Source: Hyphomicrobiales bacterium (GTDB lineage: Bacteria; Pseudomonadota; Alphaproteobacteria; Rhizobiales; Rhizobiaceae). From it: a stretch of DNA of 64,000 nt. The stretch covers positions 16,040 through 80,039 of the forward strand of contig UCIV01000009.1 of NCBI GenBank assembly GCA_900472575.1, in the 5' to 3' direction. Shown here one piece after another: positions 27,802 to 37,317 of this stretch. The notes beneath the pieces were generated by a model. The model had not been told where the DNA came from and made no database searches. It was given only the letters and a program-made list of their open reading frames with translations. Made by a program: the position numbers and the translations under genes. Numbering within the stretch: the stretch's first letter is position 1; the number at the start of each line of letters is the position of its first letter.

Positions 27802-29979
27802 ATGAGGACACTATATTCAGGCGTCATCTGGGCCGTTGCCACGGTCATGATCATCCTTCTGGTGACGTTGCCGATCAATACGCGCACGCAGCTGATCGCC
27901 AGCATCCTGATCGTCACCGTCATGGCGATCATCAAGCTTCTCGACGCCGGAGGAAAATGGCGGCTGGTGGCGCTGGCTTTCGGTACCGGCATGGTGCTGC
28001 GCTATGTCTACTGGCGCACGACAAGCACGCTGCCGCCGGTCAACCAGCTGGAAAACTTCATTCCCGGCATGCTCGTCTATCTGGCCGAGATGTACAGCGT
28101 GCTGATGCTGTCGCTAAGCCTGTTCGTCGTTGCCATGCCGCTGCCGCCGGCGCGGCCGAGCAGCCGATCGAGCAGCGACGAAAACCTGCCGACCGTCGAT
28201 GTCTTCGTACCAAGCTACAATGAGGACGAACAGCTTCTGGCAAATACGCTGGCCGCCGCCCGCAACATGGATTATCCGCCGGAAAAACTGACCGTATGGC
28301 TACTTGACGATGGCGGCACGGTGCAGAAGCGCAAGGCGAGCAATGTTGCCGATGCCCGTGCGGCCGAAGCCCGCCACGAAAAGCTGAAACAGCTCTGCGT
28401 AGAAATGGGGGTGAACTACCTCACCCGCGAGCGCAACGAGCATGCCAAAGCCGGCAATCTCAACAACGGGCTTGCCCATTCGACGGGTGACCTGATCGCG
28501 GTCTTCGATGCCGACCATGCGCCGACGCGCGACTTCCTGCTGGAAACCGTGCACTATTTCGAGAGCGACCCCAAACTTTTCCTCGTCCAGACCCCGCACT
28601 TCTTCCTCAACCCGGACCCGGTCGAACGCAACCTGCAGACGTTCGAGAAGATGCCGAGCGAGAACGAGATGTTCTACGGCATCATCCAGCGCGGTCTCGA
28701 CAAATGGAACGCGTCGTTCTTCTGCGGCTCGGCAGCGGTGCTGAACCGCAAGGCATTGCAGGTTTCCAACGGCTTTTCCGGCGTCAGCATTACCGAGGAC
28801 TGCGAAACTGCGCTCGACCTGCACGGTCTCGGTTGGAACAGCATCTATGTCGACCGACCGCTGATCGCCGGCCTGCAGCCCGCAACCTTCGCCAGCTTCA
28901 TCGGCCAGCGCTCGCGCTGGGCGCAGGGCATGATGCAGATCCTGCGCTTCCGTTTTCCACCCTTAAAACGCGGCCTCTCGCTGGCTCAGCGTTTCTGCTA
29001 CATGTCGTCGACGCTGTTCTGGCTGTTCCCCTTCCCGCGGACGATCTTCCTGTTCGCGCCGCTGTTCTACATCTTCTTCGATCTGCAAATCTTCACCTCG
29101 TCCGGCGGTGAATTCCTCGTCTACTCGCTGACCTATATGGCGGTGAACATGATGATGCAAAACTATCTCTACGGATCGTTCCGCTGGCCATGGATTTCCG
29201 AGCTCTACGAATATGTGCAGACGGTGCATCTGCTGCCGGCCGTCGTTTCGGTCATGCTCAATCCACGCAAGCCGACCTTCAAGGTGACGGCGAAGGATGA
29301 ATCCGTTTCGGTCAGCCGCCTTTCGGAAGTCAGCCGGCCATTCTTCGTGATCTTCTTCATATTGATCGTCGCCTTCGCGATGAGCGTCTACAAGCTCTAT
29401 AATGAGCCGTTCAAGGCAGACGTGACACTCGTCGTCGCCGGTTGGAACATGCTCAACATCATCATTGCCGGCTGCGCGCTCGGCGTCGTTTCCGAACGCG
29501 GCGAACGCCAGGCGTCACGTCGCGTCAAGATCAGCCGGCGGTGCGAATTCGGCATCGACGGAAAGTGGTACACGGCGACGATCAACAATGTCTCGGTGCA
29601 CGGGGCCCAGCTCGAAGTCTATACGGAAGGCGCGACGGGCATTGCCAAGGATACGATCGGCCATATCCGCTTCCAGCCTTTCAGCGATCTGCCGGTCAGC
29701 GAATTGCCGGTCGAAATCCGCAATTTCGACCGCACCGGCGACGTCACCTCCGTGGGCTGCCGCTACGTGCCGCAAAAGGCCCTCGATCACCGCCTGATCG
29801 CGGACCTGATGTTCGCCAACTCCGCCCAATGGACCCAGTTCCAGACCGCGCGGCGAAACAATCCGGGCTTGTTGCGCGGCACGTTGTGGTTCCTGTGGCT
29901 TTCCGTCTACCAGACGAGCCGCGGCCTAGGTTACCTGATGCGTGACCTCGGAAAGTCCCGCAGCGCAGAGAAAGGCTAG
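27802..29979 (+). CDS. bcsA: BcsA/CelA, cellulose synthase catalytic subunit with PilZ domain
   Basis: 725 aa, the usual size. Inner-membrane GT2 synthase using UDP-glucose. Catalytic motifs: DD at 169-170 (WLLDDGGT), DAD at 236-238 (VFDADHAP), TED at 331-333 (SITEDCETAL) and QRSRW at 369-373. Transmembrane segments flank the GT domain at about 10-100 and 385-560. The PilZ domain starts at about 570 with RRVKISRR and NNVSVHG, matching the RxxxR and N/DxSxxG c-di-GMP-binding motifs, so allosteric activation by c-di-GMP is expected. Confidence 0.97.
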   Translation: MRTLYSGVIWAVATVMIILLVTLPINTRTQLIASILIVTVMAIIKLLDAGGKWRLVALAFGTGMVLRYVYWRTTSTLPPVNQLENFIPGMLVYLAEMYSVLMLSLSLFVVAMPLPPARPSSRSSSDENLPTVDVFVPSYNEDEQLLANTLAAARNMDYPPEKLTVWLLDDGGTVQKRKASNVADARAAEARHEKLKQLCVEMGVNYLTRERNEHAKAGNLNNGLAHSTGDLIAVFDADHAPTRDFLLETVHYFESDPKLFLVQTPHFFLNPDPVERNLQTFEKMPSENEMFYGIIQRGLDKWNASFFCGSAAVLNRKALQVSNGFSGVSITEDCETALDLHGLGWNSIYVDRPLIAGLQPATFASFIGQRSRWAQGMMQILRFRFPPLKRGLSLAQRFCYMSSTLFWLFPFPRTIFLFAPLFYIFFDLQIFTSSGGEFLVYSLTYMAVNMMMQNYLYGSFRWPWISELYEYVQTVHLLPAVVSVMLNPRKPTFKVTAKDESVSVSRLSEVSRPFFVIFFILIVAFAMSVYKLYNEPFKADVTLVVAGWNMLNIIIAGCALGVVSERGERQASRRVKISRRCEFGIDGKWYTATINNVSVHGAQLEVYTEGATGIAKDTIGHIRFQPFSDLPVSELPVEIRNFDRTGDVTSVGCRYVPQKALDHRLIADLMFANSAQWTQFQTARRNNPGLLRGTLWFLWLSVYQTSRGLGYLMRDLGKSRSAEKG

Positions 29980-29988
29980 GAGATCGAC

Positions 29989-32475
29989 ATGAACAAGCTC
30001 ATTGTCCTTGCCCTCGTTGCCTGCGCCGCCACTCCGGTTTGCGCCCAACAGGGCGCAACGCCTTTTGACATGGGTTCGGAGCGTCGCGACCGCGGCATTC
30101 AGGAGACGCCGCCGCCCGCACCGACGCCTGTGCCCGTCAATCCCGTGCCGATTGCTCCTGGCCAGCCGGCACCAACAAACCAGGCTCCATCGCCTGCCAT
30201 TACGCCGCCGATCGCAAGGCCTGCCACTCCGCCCGCACAACAGACGGCACCCGCACAGTGGAGCGCCCAGCCGCCGTCACCCGCACAATCTGCGGCGCCT
30301 GCACAGACGGTGACCGCAGCCGGTTCGGCCGATCAGGCACGCCGTTATATTCTTCCGTTTACGGACATGCGGCTGAACGGAGAAATCGAACAGCGATCGT
30401 GGTCCGTCTACCTCACGGCCGATCAGGCAGGACGCGCAGCAAAACTGCATCTTGCCTATCAGAACTCGATCTTTGTCGCGCCCGAAACATCGAAACTGAC
30501 GATCACGATCAATGACGTGGTCGTTGCCGCAGAGACGATTGCCTCGGCCGAGCAGCCCGCCGAACGGGCCTTCGAGATCCCGGCCGGATTGCTGAAGGCG
30601 GGTGGCAACATGGTCCGCTTCGGTACCAGCCAGCGCCATCGCACCGACTGCACGATCGAATCCACCTATGAATTATGGACCGATATCGATCCATCCAAGA
30701 CTTACCTGTCCTTCGACGGCACCAACGACCGGCGCCTAGGCACTCTGGACGACCTGAGGGCGATCGGCGTGGACGGCAAGGGCAATACCCGCTTCCGCAT
30801 CATTGCTCCGGCCCTCGATCAGCTCGGCGCCACCGACACACTGATGCGGCTGAGCCAGGCGCTTGCACTCATCGCCGGCATGCCCAACCAGTCGTTCACC
30901 TTCAGCAGGCAGGCGGATGGTGACATCCAGCCCGGCGAAGTTGCCGTCTTCATCGGCACGACCGATGAACTCAGGACCGTTCTTCCAGGACTTTCCGCTT
31001 CTAACAGCAACTCGGCGGCGGCAAGCTTCGTCGATTATCCGCGCAGCAAGGGCGTTTCCTCGCTCGTATTGTCCGGTCCAACCTGGTCTTCCATCGACGG
31101 ACTTGTCGAAAGTTTCGTCGCGTCGCTCGACAACCGCTCGACGCAACGGCGCGAAACGCTTTCGACTGAAAGCTGGCGCGGCATGGATACGCCGCTGCTG
31201 TTCTCCGACAAGGTACTCGACTTCTCCGCCCTTGGGGTCAACAGCCAGGAATTTACCGGCCGCCTCTTCAGAACCAGCTTCACGATCGGCGTTCCCGCCG
31301 ATTTCTACGCAAATGCCTATGGTGAGGCTCGTATCCTGCTGGATGCGGCGTATACGCCTGACGTTCTGCCGGGCAGCCATCTAGACATCTTCGTCAACGG
31401 AAACATCGCCTCCACCGTTCCGATCACATCTGCGGGCGGTGCGATCCTGCGGCATCTTCCGATCAAGCTGACGCTTCGACACTTCCGGCCCGGCGTCAAT
31501 ACGATCACTGTCGAAGCCGCACTGCGGACTGCTTCTGATGGATCCTGCGCGCCAGGCGCGAGCAGCGAGGAAAAACCGCGGTTTGCGATATTTGGTACTT
31601 CGCAATTCCACATGCCGGATTTTGCCCGGATCGCCCAGGTTCCCAACGTCGCCGCGACTGCAGGTATCGGCTTTCCGTATTTCCTCGGACAGGACCCGGT
31701 GTCCCTGTTCCTCGGCCGGATCGATGAACATACGCTTTCGGCCGCAGCAACCTTCGCCGGCAAGATATCCAACGCATCACATCGGGTTATACCGCTCAAC
31801 GTGACGATCTCGGCAGCACGGATGGCCGAGCGCAACGCGATCTTTGTCGGCGGTATATCCGAGATGCCGCTCAACGTCCTGTCCCAGCTGAAAATCGACC
31901 AGGACAGCCGCAACAGCTGGAGCCCCGATATCGCTCCGCAGACGGTTACGCCCTCCAGTATCAGCCTGCAGGACTGGCAGCAGCGCGCCGATGGCAACTT
32001 CTTCAGCCGCCAGTTCGAAGAGTTGAGCCAGTGGGCCAAGGACAATTACGATTTGTCGCTTTCCGCCTTGCGTTTTGCGCCGCCTACAGACCAGCTCTAC
32101 AAACCACCGAAATCCGCCCATCTTCTGGTTGCGCAGGAAAGCGACCCGACGGGTCAAGGGACCTGGACGGCGGTGCTTGCGCCGGACAGCGCCCAGCTAG
32201 ACGAGGGCATGCGGGAAATTTCCAGCCGCGAGGCGTGGGAAAAGATGAGCGGGCGCATCGCAATCTACAGCGGCGAGACAGACGTGATGGGAAGCGTTCC
32301 AGTCAGCTGGTTCCGCTTCATGCCAACGCAGGATCTTAGCTTCAGCAATGCAAGGCTGATCACCGCAAACTGGTTGTCGGACAACATCATGTCCTATGCC
32401 CTGCTTCTGGCAGCAGGCAGCGTACTGCTCGGACTTGCGACCGGCGGATTGCTCAGTCTGCTCGGCCGTCGCTAA
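29989..32475 (+). CDS. bcsB: BcsB/CelB, periplasmic cellulose synthase subunit
   Basis: 828 aa. Signal peptide 1-19 (ending PVCA), then a Pro/Ala/Gln-rich segment (about 35-110), the periplasmic carbohydrate-binding/flavodoxin-like repeats (LPFTDMRLNGEIEQRSWSVY; TDCTIESTYELWTDIDPSKT) and a C-terminal membrane anchor (about 800-825) that completes the BcsA channel. Starts 9 nt after bcsA. Unlike Agrobacterium celABC, no endoglucanase gene follows; the next gene converges with a 5-nt gap. Confidence 0.95.
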   Translation: MNKLIVLALVACAATPVCAQQGATPFDMGSERRDRGIQETPPPAPTPVPVNPVPIAPGQPAPTNQAPSPAITPPIARPATPPAQQTAPAQWSAQPPSPAQSAAPAQTVTAAGSADQARRYILPFTDMRLNGEIEQRSWSVYLTADQAGRAAKLHLAYQNSIFVAPETSKLTITINDVVVAAETIASAEQPAERAFEIPAGLLKAGGNMVRFGTSQRHRTDCTIESTYELWTDIDPSKTYLSFDGTNDRRLGTLDDLRAIGVDGKGNTRFRIIAPALDQLGATDTLMRLSQALALIAGMPNQSFTFSRQADGDIQPGEVAVFIGTTDELRTVLPGLSASNSNSAAASFVDYPRSKGVSSLVLSGPTWSSIDGLVESFVASLDNRSTQRRETLSTESWRGMDTPLLFSDKVLDFSALGVNSQEFTGRLFRTSFTIGVPADFYANAYGEARILLDAAYTPDVLPGSHLDIFVNGNIASTVPITSAGGAILRHLPIKLTLRHFRPGVNTITVEAALRTASDGSCAPGASSEEKPRFAIFGTSQFHMPDFARIAQVPNVAATAGIGFPYFLGQDPVSLFLGRIDEHTLSAAATFAGKISNASHRVIPLNVTISAARMAERNAIFVGGISEMPLNVLSQLKIDQDSRNSWSPDIAPQTVTPSSISLQDWQQRADGNFFSRQFEELSQWAKDNYDLSLSALRFAPPTDQLYKPPKSAHLLVAQESDPTGQGTWTAVLAPDSAQLDEGMREISSREAWEKMSGRIAIYSGETDVMGSVPVSWFRFMPTQDLSFSNARLITANWLSDNIMSYALLLAAGSVLLGLATGGLLSLLGRR

Positions 32476-32480
32476 ACCCA

Positions 32481-33029
32481 TCAGCCGGGAAAGCGCTTGC
32501 TGAGATAAGCCGAGCCCTCAAGTCCGAAGCGCCATGGATTGTCGACCGCCCTCGAAATCCCGATCCGCGGGCCGGTCACAACGCGTGCCGGCTCGCTCGG
32601 TACCCTCAGATCGAATGGATCTGCGAACAGGGATTTTCCGTCATGATCCATGGTTATCCCAAACGCCTGACAGAGCCGACCCGGGCCTGAACACAGCAGC
32701 AGAGGATCGTCCAGGCGACGGCGCACCTGCATTGCCGCAAGACCATAAAGCGGCTGGACTGCGCGAATGAGAACTGCACTACCGGGCCTGCAGACGAAAT
32801 TCAGGCACCAATGAATACCGTAGGATCGATATACATAGGCATGGCCGGCCGGACCGAACATGCTTCCATTACGGTCGCTTCGGCCGCGAAAACTGTGCGA
32901 GGCGGGGTCATCGGGCAGATACGCCTCCGTCTCCACAATAATACCGCCAGATCCCGCGACATCGAGTTCCACACCGATCAATTCCGCAGCAACGATCGTC
33001 GCTTCACGTTCGAAGAAATCCGGCTTCAT
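32481..33029 (-). CDS. DNA-3-methyladenine glycosylase (AAG/Mpg family)
   Basis: 182 aa. Base-excision repair enzyme removing alkylated purines. Catalytic Glu in [20 protein letters not shown], nucleotide-flipping region [20 protein letters not shown], and [14 protein letters not shown] are the family's hallmark segments. Ends 5 nt from the convergent bcsB stop, so the cellulose operon is cut off here. Confidence 0.95.
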   Translation of the reverse strand: MKPDFFEREATIVAAELIGVELDVAGSGGIIVETEAYLPDDPASHSFRGRSDRNGSMFGPAGHAYVYRSYGIHWCLNFVCRPGSAVLIRAVQPLYGLAAMQVRRRLDDPLLLCSGPGRLCQAFGITMDHDGKSLFADPFDLRVPSEPARVVTGPRIGISRAVDNPWRFGLEGSAYLSKRFPG

Positions 33030-33225
33030 CTATCCTGCTACCCAACCACGGGATGCACACACCTGCCACACAGCTATAAGAGATCATCCGCCCTTCGAAC
33101 AAGGTTGGGCGCAGAGCCGATGTTTACTTTCTGCTAACACCATATTTGTTTCTCGCTTTCCTATCGGGGAGAAAAGCACGCTTATTAGTCCTATCTAAAA
33201 AACAATCGTTGGGGCGAAGCAAGGG

Positions 33226-33483
33226 ATGGGAAGTTCCAAAATGCCGGCAGCATACGAGCCGATCGAGCCCGAAGAACTCGAACGGCTTCAGACCATTTTC
33301 GAGACGGCGCGCTATATCGCCTGCATGTCGCGTCATGATCCTGCAGCCGAACGGCTGGCAGCCATGACGATCCGGTTCTATCAGCTAGGCATTCGCGATG
33401 ACGATGCGCTCATCCACACGATCGTCAAGACCAACAGGGCATTGCGGCCATCCAGGCGTGAACAGGTTGCGGATTTGGCCTGA
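33226..33483 (+). CDS. Conserved small hypothetical protein
   Basis: 85 aa (or 80 aa if the ATG at 33241, which has GGGAAG 7 nt upstream, is used). Helical, with PIEPEELERLQTIFETARYI and RLAAMTIRFYQLGIRDDDAL. No signal peptide or membrane segment. I do not recognise a named family; proteins of this look occur in rhizobia. Codon use fits the neighbours. Confidence 0.65.
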   Translation: MGSSKMPAAYEPIEPEELERLQTIFETARYIACMSRHDPAAERLAAMTIRFYQLGIRDDDALIHTIVKTNRALRPSRREQVADLA

Positions 33484-33620
33484 CACACAAAGCCGCTCAA
33501 GGCTAGGTCTCGATCAACAGAGAGATGATTGACTGACGTATAGTCTCCACGATTAGAGCCTGTCGCGATCCTCGCACTTTAGATTTCTGTCTCGCCGAAT
33601 GTTTTTTGTCCGGCAGACTT

Positions 33621-33881
33621 TTAGCATTCATCGATCTCCAGCACCTCCGAAACAACCTCGAAAATCTCGGTCTGCGGCGTCACAAGAACTATCGCGCGGA
33701 TGTCGTGAGAAAACTCAAGGTCAGTATGTTGCCGGCGCAGAGCAGACATGCAGCTACGCGCAATTGCGTCGCCGCGATCGGCACTTTCGATTGCAAAGCG
33801 ATAAATCGGCAGCGCCTGCTGAGAAGAGTTCACATCTGCGCCTGCATCACTGTAGAGCGTAACGACATATAGCATTGACAT
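33621..33881 (-). CDS. Small hypothetical protein with near-ideal RBS
   Basis: 86 aa, starting MSMLYVVTLYSDAGADVNSS. The ATG is preceded by GGGAGGAGGGGA, an almost perfect anti-16S match at correct spacing, which is the main evidence. The sequence looks like a compact alpha/beta protein (TLYSDAGAD; YRFAIESADRGDAIARS; RAIVLVTPQTEIFEVVSEVL). No known family recognised. It lies 30 nt after a second small ORF in the same direction. Confidence 0.5.
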   Translation of the reverse strand: MSMLYVVTLYSDAGADVNSSQQALPIYRFAIESADRGDAIARSCMSALRRQHTDLEFSHDIRAIVLVTPQTEIFEVVSEVLEIDEC

Positions 33882-33911
33882 TTTCCCCTCCTCCCAAAGG
33901 GTATCGTCATT

Positions 33912-34100
33912 TTACTTATAGTTGCATATACTCAGATTATTCGCGCCGACAAATGTCAAGTCGACACAAGGAGGGTGGTATCCAGGCTCTCCGAGCAGTT
34001 CCGTAGAACATCGCTCTCTTCCGCCAAGCGAAATGTCGTCGTCTTGTATCATTCTCGCGCGAGACATGGACAAGCGCGGTTGTTTACCGCAAGCGTTCAT
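33912..34100 (-). CDS. Possible small hypothetical protein
   Basis: 62 aa. GAGGAG lies 5 nt before the ATG at 34100, a good ribosome-binding site. The protein is basic then neutral, has three scattered Cys, and resembles nothing known to me. It would be the first of two tandem small genes. Coding status is uncertain; the RBS is the only positive sign. Confidence 0.3.
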   Translation of the reverse strand: MNACGKQPRLSMSRARMIQDDDISLGGRERCSTELLGEPGYHPPCVDLTFVGANNLSICNYK

Positions 34101-34127
34101 CCTATCTCCTCATTATGGAACAACGGC

Positions 34128-34153
34128 CGCCCGGAATATTGTAAGTCCGGGCG
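34128..34153. other. Inverted repeat upstream of the DUF2948 gene
   Basis: Exact 8-bp arms cgcccgga/tccgggcg with a 10-nt AT-rich loop (34136-34145). Its right arm ends directly at the ATG 34154, which argues against that codon as start of the following gene. It may be an operator or mRNA leader hairpin. Confidence 0.4.
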
Positions 34154-34174
34154 ATGCAATCATGGAAAAAGCGC

Positions 34175-34606
34175 ATGACCGAGCTGAAACTTCTGGCTCT
34201 CGATACGGATGATCTGGATGTGATATCCGCCCATATGCAGGATGCGGTTTTCAAAGTGGGCGATTTGCACTGGTCCGCATCGGAGAAGGCGTTTTCGCTT
34301 GCCGCGAACCGGTTCGACTGGGCTGCCGCCGAAGGCAAGCGCAAGGGTTTCGAGCGCCATCGCGCTGCTCTCGTCCTCAAGCGTGTCGAGGCCGTACGCT
34401 CCAACGGCATCAACCGCGCCCGCAAGGAGGACGTGATGTCGCTTCTGGCAATCCGCTTTACCCAGAAAGGCGAAGGTCCCGACGGCACGGTCGAACTGGT
34501 GCTTTCCGGCAATGCCGCGATCGAATTGGATGTCGAATGCATCGAAGTCGCACTTGCGGATATCGGCGGCGCGTGGGAAACCCCAACAAGGCCGCGCCAT
34601 CCCTGA
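34175..34606 (+). CDS. DUF2948 family protein
   Basis: 143 aa from MTELKLLALDTDDLDVISAH. The ATG at 34154 in frame would add seven residues, but this start has GGAA 8-10 nt upstream. The family signature is AHMQDAVFKVGDLHWSASEK, followed by FSLAANRFDW and a C-terminal GNAAIELDVECIEVALADIG. Function unknown; in alphaproteobacteria it regularly precedes hisD, as here. Confidence 0.85.
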   Translation: MTELKLLALDTDDLDVISAHMQDAVFKVGDLHWSASEKAFSLAANRFDWAAAEGKRKGFERHRAALVLKRVEAVRSNGINRARKEDVMSLLAIRFTQKGEGPDGTVELVLSGNAAIELDVECIEVALADIGGAWETPTRPRHP

Positions 34607-34660
34607 CCAATGTGGGTGTGTCCGGCCCGATGATGGCAGGACATAAGAAGGACGACCCGC

Positions 34661-35959
34661 GTGGCACTCTGGCTTGAACAGACATCCGACGATTTCGAAG
34701 CGCAGTTCAAGGCGTTTCTGTCGACCAAACGCGAGGTCTCGGAAGACGTCAATGCCGTGGTCAAGGCCATTATCGACGACGTACGCGCCCGTGGTGATGC
34801 GGCACTTATCGATTATTCCGCCCGTTTCGACGGCGTTGATCTGGCGAAGGACGGTATCCGCATCTCGGAGGCTGAAGTTGATGCTGCGATCGCTCAAACG
34901 GATGCCGCCGTCATCGATGCGCTTAAGCTCGCAGCCGAGCGTATCGAAAAACACCACGCCCGCCAGATGCCGAAGGACGATATCTACGAGGATGCGATCG
35001 GCGTCGGTCTCGGGTCCCGCTGGACGGCGATCGAGGCGGTCGGTCTCTACGTGCCGGGCGGTACGGCAAGCTATCCGAGCTCGGTGCTGATGAATGCCGT
35101 GCCGGCCAAAGTTGCCGGCGTCCCGCGCCTCGTGATGGTCGTGCCCGCCGGCGGCGGCAAGATCAATCCCGCGGTTCTGGCTGCAGCCCGGATCGCCGGC
35201 GTTACCGAAATCTACCGCGTCGGCGGCGCTCAGGCAGTGGCCGCCCTTGCCTATGGCACCGATACGATCGCGCCGGTCGCAAAAATCGTCGGCCCCGGCA
35301 ATGCCTATGTGGCCGCCGCCAAGCGCCAGGTTTTCGGCACGGTTGGCATCGACATGATCGCCGGCCCTTCGGAAGTTCTGGTGATCGCGGATAAGGATAA
35401 CGATCCGGACTGGATCGCCGCAGATCTTCTCGCCCAGGCCGAGCACGATGCCGGCGCCCAGTCGATCCTGATGACCGACGACGCCGATTTCGGCAAAGCG
35501 GTGGAAGCCGCCGTCGAACGGCAGCTGAAGACACTGTCGCGCATGGACATAGCCACCGCCAGCTGGCGCGATTTCGGCGCAGTGATCCTCGTCGAGAATT
35601 TCGAAAGCGCGCTGCCGCTCGCCAACCGCATTGCCGCCGAACATCTGGAGCTCGCGGTTGCCGATCCGGATGCGCTGATGCCCGGTATCGTCAATGCAGG
35701 CGCGATCTTCATCGGCCGCCATACGCCGGAAGTGATCGGCGATTATGTCGGCGGATCGAACCATGTCCTGCCGACAGCGCGTTCGGCGCGCTTCTCCTCG
35801 GGTCTCGGCGTGCTCGATTTCGTCAAGCGCTCGTCGATCCTGCGTCTTGGCGCAGAACAGCTTCGCCAGCTGGCGCCGGCGGCGATCACGCTGGCGACGT
35901 CCGAAGGGCTGGACGGGCATGCCCGTTCCGTTTCCATTCGCCTCAACCCTGGAGAATGA
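34661..35959 (+). CDS. hisD: Histidinol dehydrogenase HisD
   Basis: 432 aa with a GTG start preceded by aagaagga. It catalyses the last two NAD-dependent oxidations of histidine synthesis. Family segments: VGLYVPGGTASYPSSVLMNA, VGGAQAVAALAYGTDTIAPV, VGPGNAYVAAAKRQVFG and EHDAGAQS (zinc/catalytic region), VGGSNHVLPTARSARFSSGL. It ends 3 nt before the UPF0262 gene. Confidence 0.97.
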   Translation: MALWLEQTSDDFEAQFKAFLSTKREVSEDVNAVVKAIIDDVRARGDAALIDYSARFDGVDLAKDGIRISEAEVDAAIAQTDAAVIDALKLAAERIEKHHARQMPKDDIYEDAIGVGLGSRWTAIEAVGLYVPGGTASYPSSVLMNAVPAKVAGVPRLVMVVPAGGGKINPAVLAAARIAGVTEIYRVGGAQAVAALAYGTDTIAPVAKIVGPGNAYVAAAKRQVFGTVGIDMIAGPSEVLVIADKDNDPDWIAADLLAQAEHDAGAQSILMTDDADFGKAVEAAVERQLKTLSRMDIATASWRDFGAVILVENFESALPLANRIAAEHLELAVADPDALMPGIVNAGAIFIGRHTPEVIGDYVGGSNHVLPTARSARFSSGLGVLDFVKRSSILRLGAEQLRQLAPAAITLATSEGLDGHARSVSIRLNPGE

Positions 35960-35962
35960 CGG

Positions 35963-36436
35963 ATGGGCCAGGGGGAGTTTCGTCTTTGCGATGTCGTTCT
36001 GGACGACTCGATCGGGCGTTCCACCCCCGACGTGGAGCATGAGCGCGCGGTCGCGATCTTCGATCTGGTCGAGGAAAACTCGTTCACCCCGCTCGGTCAT
36101 GCGGGCGGGCCCTACAAGCTGCGGCTTTCGCTGGTCAATGCTCGGCTGGTGCTGACGATCACGACCGACGCGGATCAGGATGTCGCCACCCACATCCTGT
36201 CGCTGACGCCGTTCCGGCGGATCATCAAGGACTATTTCATGGTCTGCGAGAGCTATTACGAGGCGATCAAGACCGCCACGCCATCCCGGATCGAAGCGAT
36301 CGACATGGGCCGCCGCGGCATTCACAACGAAGGTTCGCAAACACTGATGGACCGGCTGGACGGCAAGATCGGCGTCGATTTCGATACCGCACGGCGGCTG
36401 TTCACGCTCGTCTGCGTTCTCTACTGGCGTGGCTGA
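35963..36436 (+). CDS. UPF0262 family protein
   Basis: 157 aa. Matches the alphaproteobacterial UPF0262 family: [69 protein letters not shown]. Function unknown. It sits between hisD and the phosphatase gene, overlapping the latter by 8 nt, so it is likely co-transcribed. Confidence 0.9.
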   Translation: MGQGEFRLCDVVLDDSIGRSTPDVEHERAVAIFDLVEENSFTPLGHAGGPYKLRLSLVNARLVLTITTDADQDVATHILSLTPFRRIIKDYFMVCESYYEAIKTATPSRIEAIDMGRRGIHNEGSQTLMDRLDGKIGVDFDTARRLFTLVCVLYWRG

Positions 36437-36929
36437 GATGACCGCCGACGCACCGAACCGGAAACAGGAAATCGGCATTCCGACGGCGATCCTGTTCATG
36501 TGCGGGCAGAATTCGATCCGCTCGCCGATGGCCGAAGCCATTGCGAAAAGCCTGCTGCAACCCGATATATATATACAGTCGGCCGGCGTCCGTTCCGGTG
36601 AGCCTGATCCCTTTGTCGATGTCGTGCTGGAAGAAGTGGGGCTTTCGCTCAACCACAAGCGCCCGCACAAGCCGCGGACGCTAGAAGAGATCGAAGACGA
36701 CTTCTTCGATTTGATCGTCACGCTTGCCCCGGAAGCGCATCACACGGCGCTGGAACTGACCCGTTCGCATGCCGTGGATGTGGTCTACTGGCCGACCATG
36801 GATCCGACGGTGGTGACGGGGACGCGCGAGCAGCGATTGGATGCCTATCGCCAGGTGCGGGACCATCTTTGGAAGCTGATCGACAAACGAATGAAACCCA
36901 TCAGGCGCGCACCGCCGGCAAGCGGCTGA
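36429..36929 (+). CDS. Low-molecular-weight protein phosphatase family
   Basis: 166 aa. The P-loop is [16 protein letters not shown] with Cys25 and Arg31 in the C-x5-R arrangement; a general-acid aspartate candidate is in the region [10 protein letters not shown]. Related to LMW tyrosine phosphatases and arsenate reductases; this hisD-UPF0262-phosphatase order is common in Rhizobiales. Substrate unknown. Overlaps the UPF0262 gene. Confidence 0.9.
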   Translation: MAEMTADAPNRKQEIGIPTAILFMCGQNSIRSPMAEAIAKSLLQPDIYIQSAGVRSGEPDPFVDVVLEEVGLSLNHKRPHKPRTLEEIEDDFFDLIVTLAPEAHHTALELTRSHAVDVVYWPTMDPTVVTGTREQRLDAYRQVRDHLWKLIDKRMKPIRRAPPASG

Positions 36930-37071
36930 ACGGCGAAATTGTGCATGTAAAAGAATAGCTATTAGGCGTGGTTCACAAACCGGACGCGATTGTGTAGTTT
37001 CCGCGCAAATTTCGAGGCGGTGGACGAAGATTCCTGCCTGCCCGACCTTAGACAGAAAGAAAACCGATAAA

Positions 37072-37290
37072 ATGGCTAAAGAAGAAGTCCTTGAATTTCC
37101 GGGCGTTGTCACGGAACTGTTGCCGAATGCGACTTTCCGGGTGAAGCTCGAAAACGAACATGAAATCATCGCCCACACGGCTGGCCGCATGCGCAAGAAC
37201 CGTATCCGCGTTCTCGCCGGCGACAAGGTTCTGGTCGAAATGACCCCTTACGACCTGACCAAGGGCCGTATCACCTATCGCTTCAAGTAG
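37072..37290 (+). CDS. infA: Translation initiation factor IF-1
   Basis: 72 aa, exact family length, S1/OB fold: [40 protein letters not shown] and [20 protein letters not shown]. It binds the 30S A site during initiation. Its stop is followed by an eight-base T run but no stem is evident before it. Followed 27 nt later by maf. Confidence 0.98.
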   Translation: MAKEEVLEFPGVVTELLPNATFRVKLENEHEIIAHTAGRMRKNRIRVLAGDKVLVEMTPYDLTKGRITYRFK

Positions 37291-37317
37291 TTTTTTTTCG
37301 GCGGGATAGGGCCTGAA

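Larger units (their letters stand above)
33484..34127. other. Gene-poor region holding two small leftward ORFs
   Basis: Nearly 650 nt without a recognised gene; base composition is more AT-rich than the surroundings near 33900-33960. Two small minus-strand ORFs with strong ribosome-binding sites are listed separately. Nothing else is supported; the plus-strand ORFs here lack Shine-Dalgarno sequences. Confidence 0.4.

Noticed and set aside
34160..36721. 853-codon open frame on the minus strand
   Set aside because: It is antisense to DUF2948, hisD, UPF0262 and the phosphatase gene, all of which are clear families; the frame is open only because of high GC and codon bias.
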